Shown here: one piece after another, positions 27,059-36,200 of the stretch
Numbering within the stretch: the stretch's first letter is position 1
Layout: every line of letters starts with the position of its first letter
Source of the DNA: Pseudomonadota bacterium
Lineage (GTDB): Bacteria; Pseudomonadota; Alphaproteobacteria; Rhizobiales; Beijerinckiaceae
Length of the DNA: 64,000 bases
Reading direction: 5' to 3'
NCBI GenBank assembly: GCA_020161575.1
Contig: JAIUNR010000002.1
Coordinates: forward strand, 124,001-188,000
The notes under the pieces: generated by a model
The model's input: the letters and a program-made list of their open reading frames with translations, nothing else
The model's database searches: none
Told to the model about the DNA's origin: nothing
Made by a program: the position numbers and the translations under genes

Positions 27059-28510
27059 GCGCGCGATCGCGAGCATTGCATCGAGATCAAGATGCGCTTC
27101 GCAATGATCCGCGAGGCGATCGAGCACATCTTCGATCCCCGCGCGATAGCTATTCTGTGCCGTGACGCCGAAACCAGCGAGCCAGGCCCGGCGGAAAGCA
27201 TCTTCCGTGAACAACCCATGGAGATAGGTGCCGCTCACGCGCCCATCGGCGGAGGTTGCGCCCTCATCGCGCCCGTCAAGCCGGAACAGGGCGCGCGCGC
27301 AATCCGGCCCGTCGCTCCGTCCAAGATGGATCTCATAGGCCGAGACCATCGCGCCGCTGGAAAGGTGGCAGGCAACGATGGGCCGTGTGATCTTGTCGGG
27401 CGTGAGCACCGTCTCGATATCGAGCAGCCCGAGCCCCGCAACAGAGCCCGCCGGGCCTTCGATCCCCTGCGGATCGGAAATCGCCTTGCCCAGCATCTGG
27501 AAGCCGCCGCAAAGCCCGAGAACATGCCCGCCGCGCCGGATATGCGCGGCAAGGTCGATATCCCAGCCCTGTTCCCGGAAGAAGGCGAGATCCCCGATGG
27601 TGGATTTCGAGCCGGGGAGAATCACGAGCGCCGCATCGCCCGGCAGCGCCTCGCCGGGGCGGATGAGAACCAGCTCGACATCCTCCTCCTGTCCGAGCGG
27701 ATCGAGATCGTCGAAATTCGCGATACGCTGGATGACGGGCACCGCGATCTTCATCCGCCGCACACCCGTTGTGCCGGGGCGGGCGAGATCAAGCGCATCC
27801 TCCGCCGGCAGGCGGGCGGCTTCGGAGAAGAATGGCAAAATGCCCAGCGCCGGCCAGCCGGTGCGACGGGCAATCTCCGTGCTTCCTGCCGCGAAAAGCG
27901 CCGCATCACCGCGGAACTTGTTGATCGCGAAGGCGCGGATCATCGCGCGTTCCGCCTCTTCAAGCACCGCATGGGTGCCGACAAGGCTGGCAATGACCCC
28001 GCCGCGATCGATGTCGCCGAGAAGGATCACCGGCACGCCGGCAGCGCAGGCAAAACCCATATTCGCGATATCGCCGGCGCGAAGATTGGTCTCCGCCGGA
28101 CTGCCTGCCCCTTCGACAATGACGAGATCCGCCTCGGCCTCGAGGCGCGCGAAGCTCTCGAGCACGAAGGGTAGCAACTCGCCCTTGCGCGCGCCGAATT
28201 CACGCGCCACGAGCGTCCCCCAGCGCTTTCCCTGCACGATGATCTGCGCGCCGGTCTCGCTTTCGGGTTTCAGCAGCACCGGGTTCATATGAACCGAAGG
28301 CTCGATGCCGGCCGCCATCGCCTGTAGCGCCTGCGCGCGGCCGATCTCGCCGCCATCGGGCGTAGCGGCGGCATTGTTGGACATGTTCTGCGGCTTGAAG
28401 GGCCGCACCGCCAGACCCCGCCGGGTAAAAGCACGGCAGAGCCCGGCGACCAGGGTGGATTTGCCGGCATTCGAGCCGGTCGCCTGCACCATGATCGCCG
28501 GCTTGCGCAT
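27044..28510 (-). CDS. cobQ: Cobyric acid synthase (CobQ/CbiP)
   Basis: Glutamine-dependent amidase adding four amide groups to adenosylcobyrinic acid a,c-diamide. The 488-residue protein has a dethiobiotin-synthetase-like ATP domain with ATGSNAGKS at 10-18, [11 protein letters not shown] and [11 protein letters not shown]. Its class I glutamine amidotransferase domain has the nucleophile C334 in [10 protein letters not shown] and the His in YLHGLF. The ATG at 28510 lies 2 bases after the cobO stop. A TTG at 28516 overlapping that stop is an alternative start. It is the last gene of the riboswitch-led operon and is convergent with cobD. Confidence 0.94.
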   Translation of the reverse strand: MRKPAIMVQATGSNAGKSTLVAGLCRAFTRRGLAVRPFKPQNMSNNAAATPDGGEIGRAQALQAMAAGIEPSVHMNPVLLKPESETGAQIIVQGKRWGTLVAREFGARKGELLPFVLESFARLEAEADLVIVEGAGSPAETNLRAGDIANMGFACAAGVPVILLGDIDRGGVIASLVGTHAVLEEAERAMIRAFAINKFRGDAALFAAGSTEIARRTGWPALGILPFFSEAARLPAEDALDLARPGTTGVRRMKIAVPVIQRIANFDDLDPLGQEEDVELVLIRPGEALPGDAALVILPGSKSTIGDLAFFREQGWDIDLAAHIRRGGHVLGLCGGFQMLGKAISDPQGIEGPAGSVAGLGLLDIETVLTPDKITRPIVACHLSSGAMVSAYEIHLGRSDGPDCARALFRLDGRDEGATSADGRVSGTYLHGLFTEDAFRRAWLAGFGVTAQNSYRAGIEDVLDRLADHCEAHLDLDAMLAIARSRQS

Positions 28511-28512
28511 GC

Positions 28513-29127
28513 TCAATACTCGATACCCTTCTGCGCCTTCACACCCGAGCGGAAAGGATGCTTCACGAGGTTCATCTCGGTGACGAGATCGGCGATTTCG
28601 ATCAGTTCCGGCTTGGCGTTGCGCCCCGTGACGATCACATGCTTGTCTGCCGGTTTCTCGTCGCGCAGGAACGCGACGATTTCCTCGATGGGCAGATAAT
28701 CGTAGCGCAGCACGATGTTGAGCTCGTCGAGCAGCACGAGCTTGTGGCGCGGATCGCGGATCAGGTCTTTCGCCTTCTCCCAGGCCGCGCGGGCGGCGGC
28801 GACATCACGCGCACGATCCTGCGTTTCCCAGGTAAAGCCCTCGCCCATGATGTGGAGCGTGACGAGATCGGGGAAGCGGCGGAGCAGGATTGCCTCGCCC
28901 GTCACCCAATCCGGTGATTTCGTGAACTGCACCACCGCCACGGGCATCTCATACGCGATATGGCGGAACACCATGCCGAGCGCGGCGGAGGTCTTGCCCT
29001 TTCCCGCGCCGGTATGGACGATGAGAAGCCCGCGCTCATCGTTCTTGGTGGCCATGATCTTGTCGCGCGCCGCCTTGTGCTTCTTCATCTTCTCGGCGTG
29101 GCGGGCATCGATATCGGTTTCGCCCAT
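28513..29127 (-). CDS. cobO: Corrinoid adenosyltransferase (CobO/BtuR/CobA type)
   Basis: Transfers the adenosyl group of ATP to cob(I)alamin or corrinoids in the cytoplasm. The 204-residue protein starts at the ATG at 29127, preceded by GGGAGG. Walker [12 protein letters not shown] is near residue 39, followed by [15 protein letters not shown]. The Walker-B-like [16 protein letters not shown] and [23 protein letters not shown] are characteristic of this family. It starts 1 base beyond the cobP stop, tightly coupled. It also lets the cell use corrinoids imported by the BtuCDF system encoded next door. Confidence 0.94.
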   Translation of the reverse strand: MGETDIDARHAEKMKKHKAARDKIMATKNDERGLLIVHTGAGKGKTSAALGMVFRHIAYEMPVAVVQFTKSPDWVTGEAILLRRFPDLVTLHIMGEGFTWETQDRARDVAAARAAWEKAKDLIRDPRHKLVLLDELNIVLRYDYLPIEEIVAFLRDEKPADKHVIVTGRNAKPELIEIADLVTEMNLVKHPFRSGVKAQKGIEY

Positions 29128-29128
29128 C

Positions 29129-29668
29129 TCAACCTCCCGCCTTGGCCTGTGTCTTGAGAACAAGCGGCAGGCCCGCCGCGACGAAAATCACCTCCGGCAA
29201 AACCGCCGCCACAGCCTGGTTGAGCTGGCCCTGCGCATCGCGGAAGGAACGCCCGAGCGGCGTTTCCGGCACGATGCCCATGCCCACTTCGTTGGAAACG
29301 AAGACCACCGGACCGCGCGCGTTCGAAATCGCTGTCAGCAGGGCCGCGCGCGCACTCGCGATGTCACGCCCCGCAAGCAGAAGATTCGACAGCCAGAGCG
29401 TGAGGCAATCGACCAGAAGCACGCGCGAGGGCGAAGCTTCGCGCATGAGCACCGCCGGCAGGCCGATCGGTTCCTCGATCGTCGTCCAGCCATCCTGTTC
29501 GCGATCCTCGCGATGACGCGCGATGCGCTGGCGCATCTCCTCATCGCGCGCTTCGCCGGTCGCGACATAGATCCGGTTGAGGCCCGAGGCGCGGGCGATC
29601 TTCTCGGCATGGGCGGATTTGCCGGAACGCGCGCCGCCGAGGACAAGGGTGGAAAGCAAGGTGCTCAT
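29129..29668 (-). CDS. cobP: Adenosylcobinamide kinase / adenosylcobinamide-phosphate guanylyltransferase (CobP/CobU)
   Basis: Bifunctional nucleotide-loop assembly enzyme, 179 residues, the usual size. The P-loop GGARSGKS is at residues 11-18, then IYVATGEARDEEM, RIARHREDR with the guanylylated His, DCLTLWLSNLL and VVFVSNEVGMGIVPE. All are family signatures. The start overlaps the upstream DUF1636 stop in ATGA. Together with cobD it assembles GDP-cobinamide; cobS and cobT, which complete the cofactor, are not in the window. Confidence 0.94.
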   Translation of the reverse strand: MSTLLSTLVLGGARSGKSAHAEKIARASGLNRIYVATGEARDEEMRQRIARHREDREQDGWTTIEEPIGLPAVLMREASPSRVLLVDCLTLWLSNLLLAGRDIASARAALLTAISNARGPVVFVSNEVGMGIVPETPLGRSFRDAQGQLNQAVAAVLPEVIFVAAGLPLVLKTQAKAGG

Positions 29669-30096
29669 GCCGGCGCGCTCCCGTCTTCCGGCGACCAGCC
29701 GGGCGGCGGCACCCGCGCGAGAATGCCCTTACGGATCGCTTCCGGGCGCTCCTTCCACGGCACGAAACCGAATTCAGCCTCGGCGATCTTGCCGGCCATG
29801 GCGAGGATATCCGTGATATCCGCTTCCGGGTCGAGATCGCCGAAGAGATAGGTGTAGCCGCCTTCCGCCGTATACGAGATCGTGCAGACGCGCTTGCAGA
29901 CCGAAAGACATTGCGTGGGGCGAATGATCACCTCCAGCCCTTGGGCAGCCTCGCGCATATTCTCGTAGAGCGCGCGGCCCGGCGCGTCCTCGCGCTCGAT
30001 ACCCGCCGCGCGGCAGGAGGTACAAACGGTAATCGTCACCGGCCCCTTCGGGCGGTTGGCGGTTTCGACAAGCGCGCCCGGTTCTATTGAATCCAT
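29665..30096 (-). CDS. DUF1636 family metal-binding-like protein, first gene of the cobalamin operon
   Basis: Small protein with a cysteine pattern resembling (2Fe-2S) thioredoxin-like ferredoxins: VCTSCR near the N-terminus, then CLSVCKRVC, and GYTYLFGDLDPE later. DUF1636 proteins are found in cobalamin gene clusters, and this one is the first ORF after the riboswitch. From the ATG at 30096 it has 143 residues, a normal family length. An earlier in-frame ATG at 30159, with GGGGTGA upstream, would add 21 basic residues and place a second hairpin inside the coding region. I favour 30096 on family length but cannot settle it. Function is unknown; cobalt or iron-sulfur handling is inference. Confidence 0.82.
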   Translation of the reverse strand: MDSIEPGALVETANRPKGPVTITVCTSCRAAGIEREDAPGRALYENMREAAQGLEVIIRPTQCLSVCKRVCTISYTAEGGYTYLFGDLDPEADITDILAMAGKIAEAEFGFVPWKERPEAIRKGILARVPPPGWSPEDGSAPA

Positions 30097-30128
30097 GGAA
30101 AATCCGCGAGAAAACCCGCTCCGACGGT

Positions 30129-30182
30129 CGGAACCCGGTATTCGGTTCCGCGCGCGCATTTTCCGGTCACCCCGCCGGAAAA
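30129..30182 (-). promoter_or_regulatory. Two stem-loops between the cobalamin riboswitch and the first ORF (candidate expression platform)
   Basis: On the minus strand, TTTTCCGG / CCGGAAAA (30159-30182, 8-base loop) is followed by CGGAACC / GGTTCCG (30129-30150, 8-base loop). Both are perfect. The first encloses a GGGGTGA ribosome-site-like sequence in its loop and ends at an ATG (30159). They sit where a riboswitch would act on translation or transcription. No T-run follows, so control of translation is more likely than termination. Confidence 0.45.
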
Positions 30183-30199
30183 CACCCGTCAGCAGCCTC

Positions 30200-30375
30200 C
30201 AGAGCAGCCGGTCTCCTGGCTCGCGGCTCGGCGCCGTGCCCCCTTCCCGACCGGAATTCCGGCCAGTGGCTTGGACAAAGCTCGCCGCTTACAGTTGCGG
30301 GGGCAGCCGCGGCCTTCGGCAGAACCGGCACCGCGTTCCCGTTTCACCTCCCGAGGGAGGCACTGCTCACGGCGC
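30200..30375 (-). promoter_or_regulatory. Cobalamin riboswitch
   Basis: Read on the minus strand, the region contains the conserved B12-element core GCTGCCCCCGCAACTGTAAG (30287-30306), then GCCACTGG and CGGGAAGG (near 30250). It ends in GAGCCAGGAGACCGGC (near 30207-30222), all in the correct order. The 5' part has ACGGGAACGCGGTGCCGG. It binds adenosylcobalamin and should repress the downstream DUF1636-cobP-cobO-cobQ operon when B12 is plentiful. It begins directly after the ggt stop codon on the same strand. Outer limits are approximate. Confidence 0.93.
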
Positions 30376-30411
30376 ATGGGTCGCATATCCCGCCGCCTGC
30401 CGCAAGGGTCA

Positions 30412-32265
30412 TCACCGCCCGGCGGCGTAGCCCTGCATCCCGCGCGGGTTGGCGGCGGCGCGCAGAAGATCGCCATCCCGCGCGGCCGCGACGAGTCGCC
30501 CCTCGGACCAATCCGGCCCGATCTCGACGATATGCCCGCGCCGCTCCAGTTCCGCGATGGTCGCTTTCGAGACGCGCCCCTCGACAACGATCACACCAGG
30601 CCGTGCCGTGCGTGGCCAGAAGGAGATCGGGAAATGCTCGGTGTGCCAGGCCGGCGCGTCGATTGCTTCCTGAAGGTTCATGCCGGCATGGACATGGCGC
30701 AGGAACATCTGCGGAATCCATTGATCCTGCTGGTCGCCGCCCGGCGATCCCCAGGCAAGGTAAGGTTTGCCATCGCGCAAAGCCATGGTGGGCGAGAGCG
30801 TGGTGCGCGGCCGGCGCCCCGGCCCGAGCGCAGCCGGGTGCTTCTCGTCGAGCACAAACATCTGCGCGCGCGAGCCGAGGCAGAAGCCGAGTTCGGGGAT
30901 GATCGGCGAGGATTGCAGCCAGCCGCCGGAGGGCGTCGCGGCGATCATGTTGCCGTGGCGGTCGATAATGTCGAAATGCACGGTATCGCCGCGCGTGTTG
31001 CCATTCGGCGCCGTCTCGTGATCGACATGTCCTGATGAGATCTGGCCGGAACGGATATCGCCGACCGTGGGTTCGCCCGCGCCGGAGGCGTTGACCGCCG
31101 CGCGCGCGCCATCCGCCTGCATGAGCGCCATGGCCGCGCCATAGCCGGGGATATTCCCCGGACGCTGCTCCATCGAGGCGCGATCCGTGATCAGCTTGCG
31201 CCGCGCATCGTTGTAGGAGTCGGAGAGCAGCACATCGAGCGGCACATCGACGAAATCGGGATCGCCCAGAAACGTGTCGCGATCCGCGAAGGCGAGCTTG
31301 GCCGCCTCGACCTGGAGATGGATGAAATCCGGTCCCGCCGGATCGAGCCGGTCGAGATCGAACCCCTTGAGCAGGGCGAGCTGCTGGAGGGTCGCGATGC
31401 CCTGGCACCACGGGCCGGGCTTCTGAACAGTGTAGCGCCCGTATTGATATTCGGCAGGCGCTTCGACGCTGGCCTGCCAGCGTGCGAGATCATCGCCATT
31501 GAGCACGCCGCGATGGCGGCGTCCGCTGACATCCATCACCGCGTTCTCGCGGCAGTACCGATCGATCGCCTCCGCCACAAAGCCCTGCGACCATGCCTTG
31601 CGCGCGGCCTCGATCTGCCGCTCGCGATTGCCGCCGACGGATTCGGCTTCATCGAGAATCCGCTGATAGGTTTCCGCCATTTTGGGATTGCAAAAAAGCG
31701 TCCCCGCCTCCGGCACCTTTCCGCCCGGCAGATAGACTTCAGCCGAACTCGGCCAATGTTCACGGAAAAGCTGCTCGACCGTGCGGATGGTCGCAGGAAT
31801 GCGCTCGATCAATGGATAGCCATGCCGCGCATAATGGATCGCCGGCTCGAGCACCGCGCGCAGGGATACGGTCCCGTAATCGCGCAGGAGGAGCATGTAG
31901 GCATCGAAGGTGCCCGGCACGCAAGGCGCGAGCAGGCCCGTGCCCGGCACGAGATCGAGCCCCAAGGCGCGACAATGCGCGATCGTCAGCCCGGCCGGCG
32001 CCACGCCCTGCCCCGAGATCACCTCCGTCCGCCCCTTGCCCGCGGCATGGATCATGATCGGCACATCGCCGCCGGGCCCGTTGAGATGAGGTTCCACCAC
32101 CTGAAGCGTGAAGGCCGTGGCGACACCCGCGTCGAAGGCATTGCCGCCCCGTTCCAGCACGCCCATGCCCACCGCCGTCGCGGTCCAATGGGTCGAGGCG
32201 ACAACCCCGAACGTGCCGGTGATTTCGGGGCGGGTGGTGAAGCGGGCGGGATTGACGAAGCTCAT
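30412..32265 (-). CDS. Gamma-glutamyltransferase family protein
   Basis: Ntn-hydrolase related to gamma-glutamyltranspeptidase, 617 residues from the ATG at 32265. N-terminal family motifs include STHWTATAVGMGVLERGGNAFDA, read in pieces, and EPHLNGPGGDVPIMI. The autocleavage nucleophile is Thr at about residue 428 in GDTVHFDIIDRHGN, followed by SGGWLQSSPIIPELGF and the C-terminal GSPGGDQQDQWIPQ. No signal peptide is visible, so it is probably cytoplasmic, unlike E. coli Ggt. There is no ribosome site before the start, and a perfect palindrome overlaps it. The frame continues upstream, but that part is not family-like. Glutathione or another gamma-glutamyl compound is the likely substrate class. 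Confidence 0.88.
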   Translation of the reverse strand: MSFVNPARFTTRPEITGTFGVVASTHWTATAVGMGVLERGGNAFDAGVATAFTLQVVEPHLNGPGGDVPIMIHAAGKGRTEVISGQGVAPAGLTIAHCRALGLDLVPGTGLLAPCVPGTFDAYMLLLRDYGTVSLRAVLEPAIHYARHGYPLIERIPATIRTVEQLFREHWPSSAEVYLPGGKVPEAGTLFCNPKMAETYQRILDEAESVGGNRERQIEAARKAWSQGFVAEAIDRYCRENAVMDVSGRRHRGVLNGDDLARWQASVEAPAEYQYGRYTVQKPGPWCQGIATLQQLALLKGFDLDRLDPAGPDFIHLQVEAAKLAFADRDTFLGDPDFVDVPLDVLLSDSYNDARRKLITDRASMEQRPGNIPGYGAAMALMQADGARAAVNASGAGEPTVGDIRSGQISSGHVDHETAPNGNTRGDTVHFDIIDRHGNMIAATPSGGWLQSSPIIPELGFCLGSRAQMFVLDEKHPAALGPGRRPRTTLSPTMALRDGKPYLAWGSPGGDQQDQWIPQMFLRHVHAGMNLQEAIDAPAWHTEHFPISFWPRTARPGVIVVEGRVSKATIAELERRGHIVEIGPDWSEGRLVAAARDGDLLRAAANPRGMQGYAAGR

Positions 32266-32273
32266 GTATACAT
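32264..32273. promoter_or_regulatory. Palindrome ATGTATACAT overlapping the ggt start: candidate GntR/FCD operator
   Basis: A perfect 10-base palindrome with the TGTATACA core expected for FadR/FCD-type GntR regulators, in the divergent gap between the ggt-like gene and a GntR/FCD gene. It includes two bases of the ggt start codon, so a bound repressor would block both transcription and initiation. The rest of the gap (to 32524) shows a run of T near 32327 and nothing else I can name. Confidence 0.5.
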
Positions 32274-32524
32274 AATTATTCCGAGTTAGGCGGCTATTCA
32301 ACAAAGCAGCGCAGGCCCATGAAAGTTTTTTTTTGCAAAGAAAAGCGTGCTCCTTTAGAAACACGCCCTGATATGCGACCCAAGTGCAGATCAAGGAACA
32401 GGCCCGCACCCGAAGGCGAAACGGCATGCTGACCTGAAGGGGCAGTCATGCACCGCAATAGGGCAAGCGCGCCGGCGGGAGTGAAAATGCAGCCATATCG
32501 CGACGAAGATGGGGGCATAAGCCG

Positions 32525-33214
32525 ATGACATCGGGCAAGTCGACGATGCCCCCGCGCAAATCCCTCAACCACCGGACGATTTCGGCGGCTGTTGCGGAAG
32601 AGATGCGACAGCGTATCCTCGATGGCCATTTCGCGGCCGGCACCCAATTGCGTCAGGATGCACTGGCGGAGGAATTCGGTGTGAGCCGCATCCCCGTCCG
32701 CGAGGCGCTGATGCAGCTCGAGGCGGAAGGGCTGGTCAAGATCCTCCCGCATCGCGGCGCAATCGTGCCTACGCTCTCCCTGAGCGAGATCGAAGAGCTT
32801 TTCGAACTGCGTATCCTGCTTGAGCCGCGCCTCCTCGCAGCCTCCGCGCCCAGGCTTTCGGCGGCGGATTATCACGCGCTCGACGAGATTCTCGGAGAAT
32901 ACTCAACCGAGTTGCGCACGAACCATATCGGACGCTGGGGGGAGCTGAACACGCGCTTCCACAAACTCCTCTACCAGCACGCCAACCAGCCCCGTACACT
33001 CGGCATTGTGGGCCACCTGCTCCAGGAGAGCGACCGTCATACCCGTCTCCAGCTTCTGCTGACCGCAGGCATCGAACGTGCCGAGATCGAGCATGCCGAG
33101 CTGGTGCGCCTGTGCCGCGAGGGTGCATTCGACAAGGCATGCGCCCTGCTCGCCGAGCACATCGCGCATGTCGGCCGTTCACTGCGCAAAACGCTGGAGG
33201 AGCGCGGAAAGTAA
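32525..33214 (+). CDS. GntR family transcriptional regulator with FCD ligand domain
   Basis: Regulator of 229 residues. The N-terminal winged helix (RQRILDGHFAAGTQLRQDALAEEFGVSRIPVREAL, in pieces, residues about 28-62) is classic for GntR, followed by LEAEGLVKILPHRGAIV. The FCD domain covers residues about 90-220 with FELRILLEPRLL and the metal/ligand-type residues in RFHKLLYQHA and HAELVRLC. It is divergent from the ggt-like gene and probably controls it through the palindrome over the ggt start. It ends 6 bases from the convergent oxidoreductase gene. Ligand unknown, likely a carboxylate. Confidence 0.92.
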   Translation: MTSGKSTMPPRKSLNHRTISAAVAEEMRQRILDGHFAAGTQLRQDALAEEFGVSRIPVREALMQLEAEGLVKILPHRGAIVPTLSLSEIEELFELRILLEPRLLAASAPRLSAADYHALDEILGEYSTELRTNHIGRWGELNTRFHKLLYQHANQPRTLGIVGHLLQESDRHTRLQLLLTAGIERAEIEHAELVRLCREGAFDKACALLAEHIAHVGRSLRKTLEERGK

Positions 33215-33220
33215 CCGCGC

Positions 33221-36200
33221 TCACCGCGGAAGCGGCGGCAAGCCCTGCTCTGTCGCGAGCTTGGCGCGTAATTGCGCGATCGCCGCCTCTTTAACGGCCC
33301 CGTAACCGCGGATCGCCATCGGAAGGCTCGCGAGCGCGATCAGCTTCTCGACAGGTTCACGGCCAAGCCTTTGGGCGAGGGCATCAAGCATCGCCTCGTA
33401 CCAGACGATCAGCGCGCGCTCCATCCGCCGCTCATGCATCCGCCCGAACGGATCGAAGGGCGTGCCGCGCAGCCCTTTCATCGCGGCGAGAACGCGAAAG
33501 CCCATCCGCATCCAGGGCCCGAAAGCGCGCTTGGCCGGCCGACCGCGCGAATCCTGCTCCGCTGGCAGGCTCGGCGGCGCGAGGTGGTGGATGATGCGGA
33601 AATCGCCTTCGAACGTCTCGGCAAGCTTGCGCGCGAAGCCGGCATCGAGGTGCAGCCGCGCGACTTCGTATTCGTCCTTGTAGGCCATGAGCTTGAAAAG
33701 GCTCTTGGCCGCAGCCTCGGCAATACCCACAACACCCGCTGCGCGTTCCGCTTCGTGTAGCTTTTCGATGCGCGCGCGATAACGCGCGGCCCAGCGCTGG
33801 TCCTGATATTGCGCGAGAAATTCCGCTCGGCGCGCGAGGAGGCTTTCCAGCGTCTCGGGCGCCAGTTTTTCCACGGTCTCGACGAAACGCGCTGGTTGGA
33901 CGAACGCGATGCGCCCCGCTGCGAAAGCGGCCTTGTTCTTTGCCGGTTCGACACCATTAAGCTCAATAGCACGCTGCAGGGATTCGAGCGAAACCGGAAC
34001 CAGACCTTGCTGCCAGGCCGCGCCCAGCATCATGACATTGGCGAAAACCGCATCCCCGAACAGTTTCTCCGACAGCGCATTCGCATCGAGAAGCGCGAGA
34101 TTATCCGCGCCGATCGCCTTGCCGATGGCCGCCAGCCGCGCCTGTGCCGCCAGATCCGCGTCACGGTTGCGCACGAGATCCCCTGTCGGCATCTCCGCCG
34201 TGTTGACCAAGGCGCGCATTCCCTTGCGATAGGTGCCGGAGGCTTTCGGCGAGGACGAGACCACGAGATCGCACCCGATCAAGGCATCCGCCGCTCCGGC
34301 ATCGATCCGCACCTGATTGAGCGCTTCCGGCCCGGAGGCAATGCGCAGATAGCTCAGAACCGGACCGTATTTCTGCGCGAAGCCGGTGAAATCGAGAACG
34401 CTTGTCCCTTTGCCTTCAAGATGCGCCGCCATCGCGATCAACGCGCCGACCGTGATCACACCCGTTCCACCGACGCCGGTCACCAGCAGGTCGAATGGCT
34501 TGTCCAGCACGGGAATCACGGGATGCGGGAGGCTCGCTGCCTCCGCCGGGTAATCCTCGCCCGATCCGCCACGCTTGCGCCGTTTACCGCCCTCGATCGT
34601 CACGAAACTGGGGCAGAACCCTTCGAGGCAGGAGAAATCCTTGTTGCAATTGGAGAGGTTGATCTGCCGCTTGCGCCCGAATTCCGTTTCCTTGGGCTCG
34701 ACGGAAAGGCAGTTCGACGCCACGGAGCAATCGCCGCACCCTTCGCAGACCAACTCGTTGATCACCACGAAACGCTGCGGATCCTCCAGCGTGCCGCGCT
34801 TGCGGCGGCGGCGCTTTTCGGTCGCGCAGGTCTGGGCATAGATCAGCACCGAAACGCCCGCCACCTCGCGCAGCTCGCGCTGAAGCGCATCCATCTCCTT
34901 GCGATGGTGGAGCGTAGTGCCGCGCGGGAAGTCTCCAAGCGCGAAGGCTTCGGGTGTATCCGAAACCAGCGCGATGCGGCTCACGCCTTCCGCGCGCGCG
35001 GCATGGGCGATGGCCGGCACGCTGACCGGCCCGTCGACCGGCTGGCCGCCCGTCATCGCCACCGCATCGTTGTAGAGGATCTTGTAGGTGATGTTCGCAC
35101 CGGCGGCGATCGCCTGCCGGATCGCCATCGAACCGGAATGATACCAGGTGCCCTCACCGAGATTCTGGAAGACATGCCCCTTGCCCGTAAAGAGCGAGGA
35201 GGCCGCCCAATTGACGCCCTCGCCGCCCATCTGGATGAGCGAGGAGGTCTCGCGATCCATCCAGCTCGCCATGAAATGGCAGCCGATGCCGGCGAGCGCT
35301 TGCGAACCTTCCGGCACCTTGGTCGAGGTATTGTGCGGGCAGCCCGAGCAGAAATAGGGCGTGCGCGTAGCCCCTGTCACCTCGATAAGACGAGTAGCCT
35401 CCGGCGCGAGCTTCGCCGCGCGGGCGGCAAGATCGAGGCCGGGGAAAATCGCATCGAGCCTTTTCGCGACGATCGGCGCCAGCAGACGCGGGGTCAATTC
35501 GCCGGTCCAGGGGATCAGCCGCTCGCCGTTCTCATCGTGCTTGCCGACCATGCGCTCCGGTTTGGCGCCGGGATAATCGTAGAAATATTCCTTGAACTGG
35601 CTCTCGATGATGCCGCGCTTCTCCTCGACGACAAGGATCTCGCGCTTGCCGCGCACGAATGCGAGCGCATCATGCAAGGGTAGCGGCCAGACCATGCCGA
35701 CCTTGTAGATATCGATGCCGAGCCAGCGGCATTCGGCTTCATCGAGCCCGATGAGGCGCAAGGCCTCCATCAGATCGAGATGGCCCTTGCCGGTGGTGAC
35801 GATCCCGTAGGACGCATTGGGGAGATCGTAGATCCGGCGATCGATGGGGTTGGCGCGCGCAAAAGCGTAAACCGCGTGCTTCTTCGCTTCCATGCGCGTC
35901 TCGATCTGCGGCCCCGGCAGATCCGGCCAGCGATAATGGAGCCCGCCCGGCGGTGCCACAAAATCCGGCTTCGCGAAAACGCGATCCGGCATCAGATCAA
36001 AGGAAAGGCCGGATTCAACCGTCTCGGAAATCGCCTTGAACCCAACCCACATGCCCGAGAACCGCGAGAGCGCGTAGCCGTATTCACCGAAGGCCAGATA
36101 CTCCGCCACCGAAGCCGGGTTCAGCGTCGGCATGAAGAAGGTCATGAACGCGACATCGCTCTGATGCGGCATCGAGGAGGAAACGCAGCCATGGTCATCG

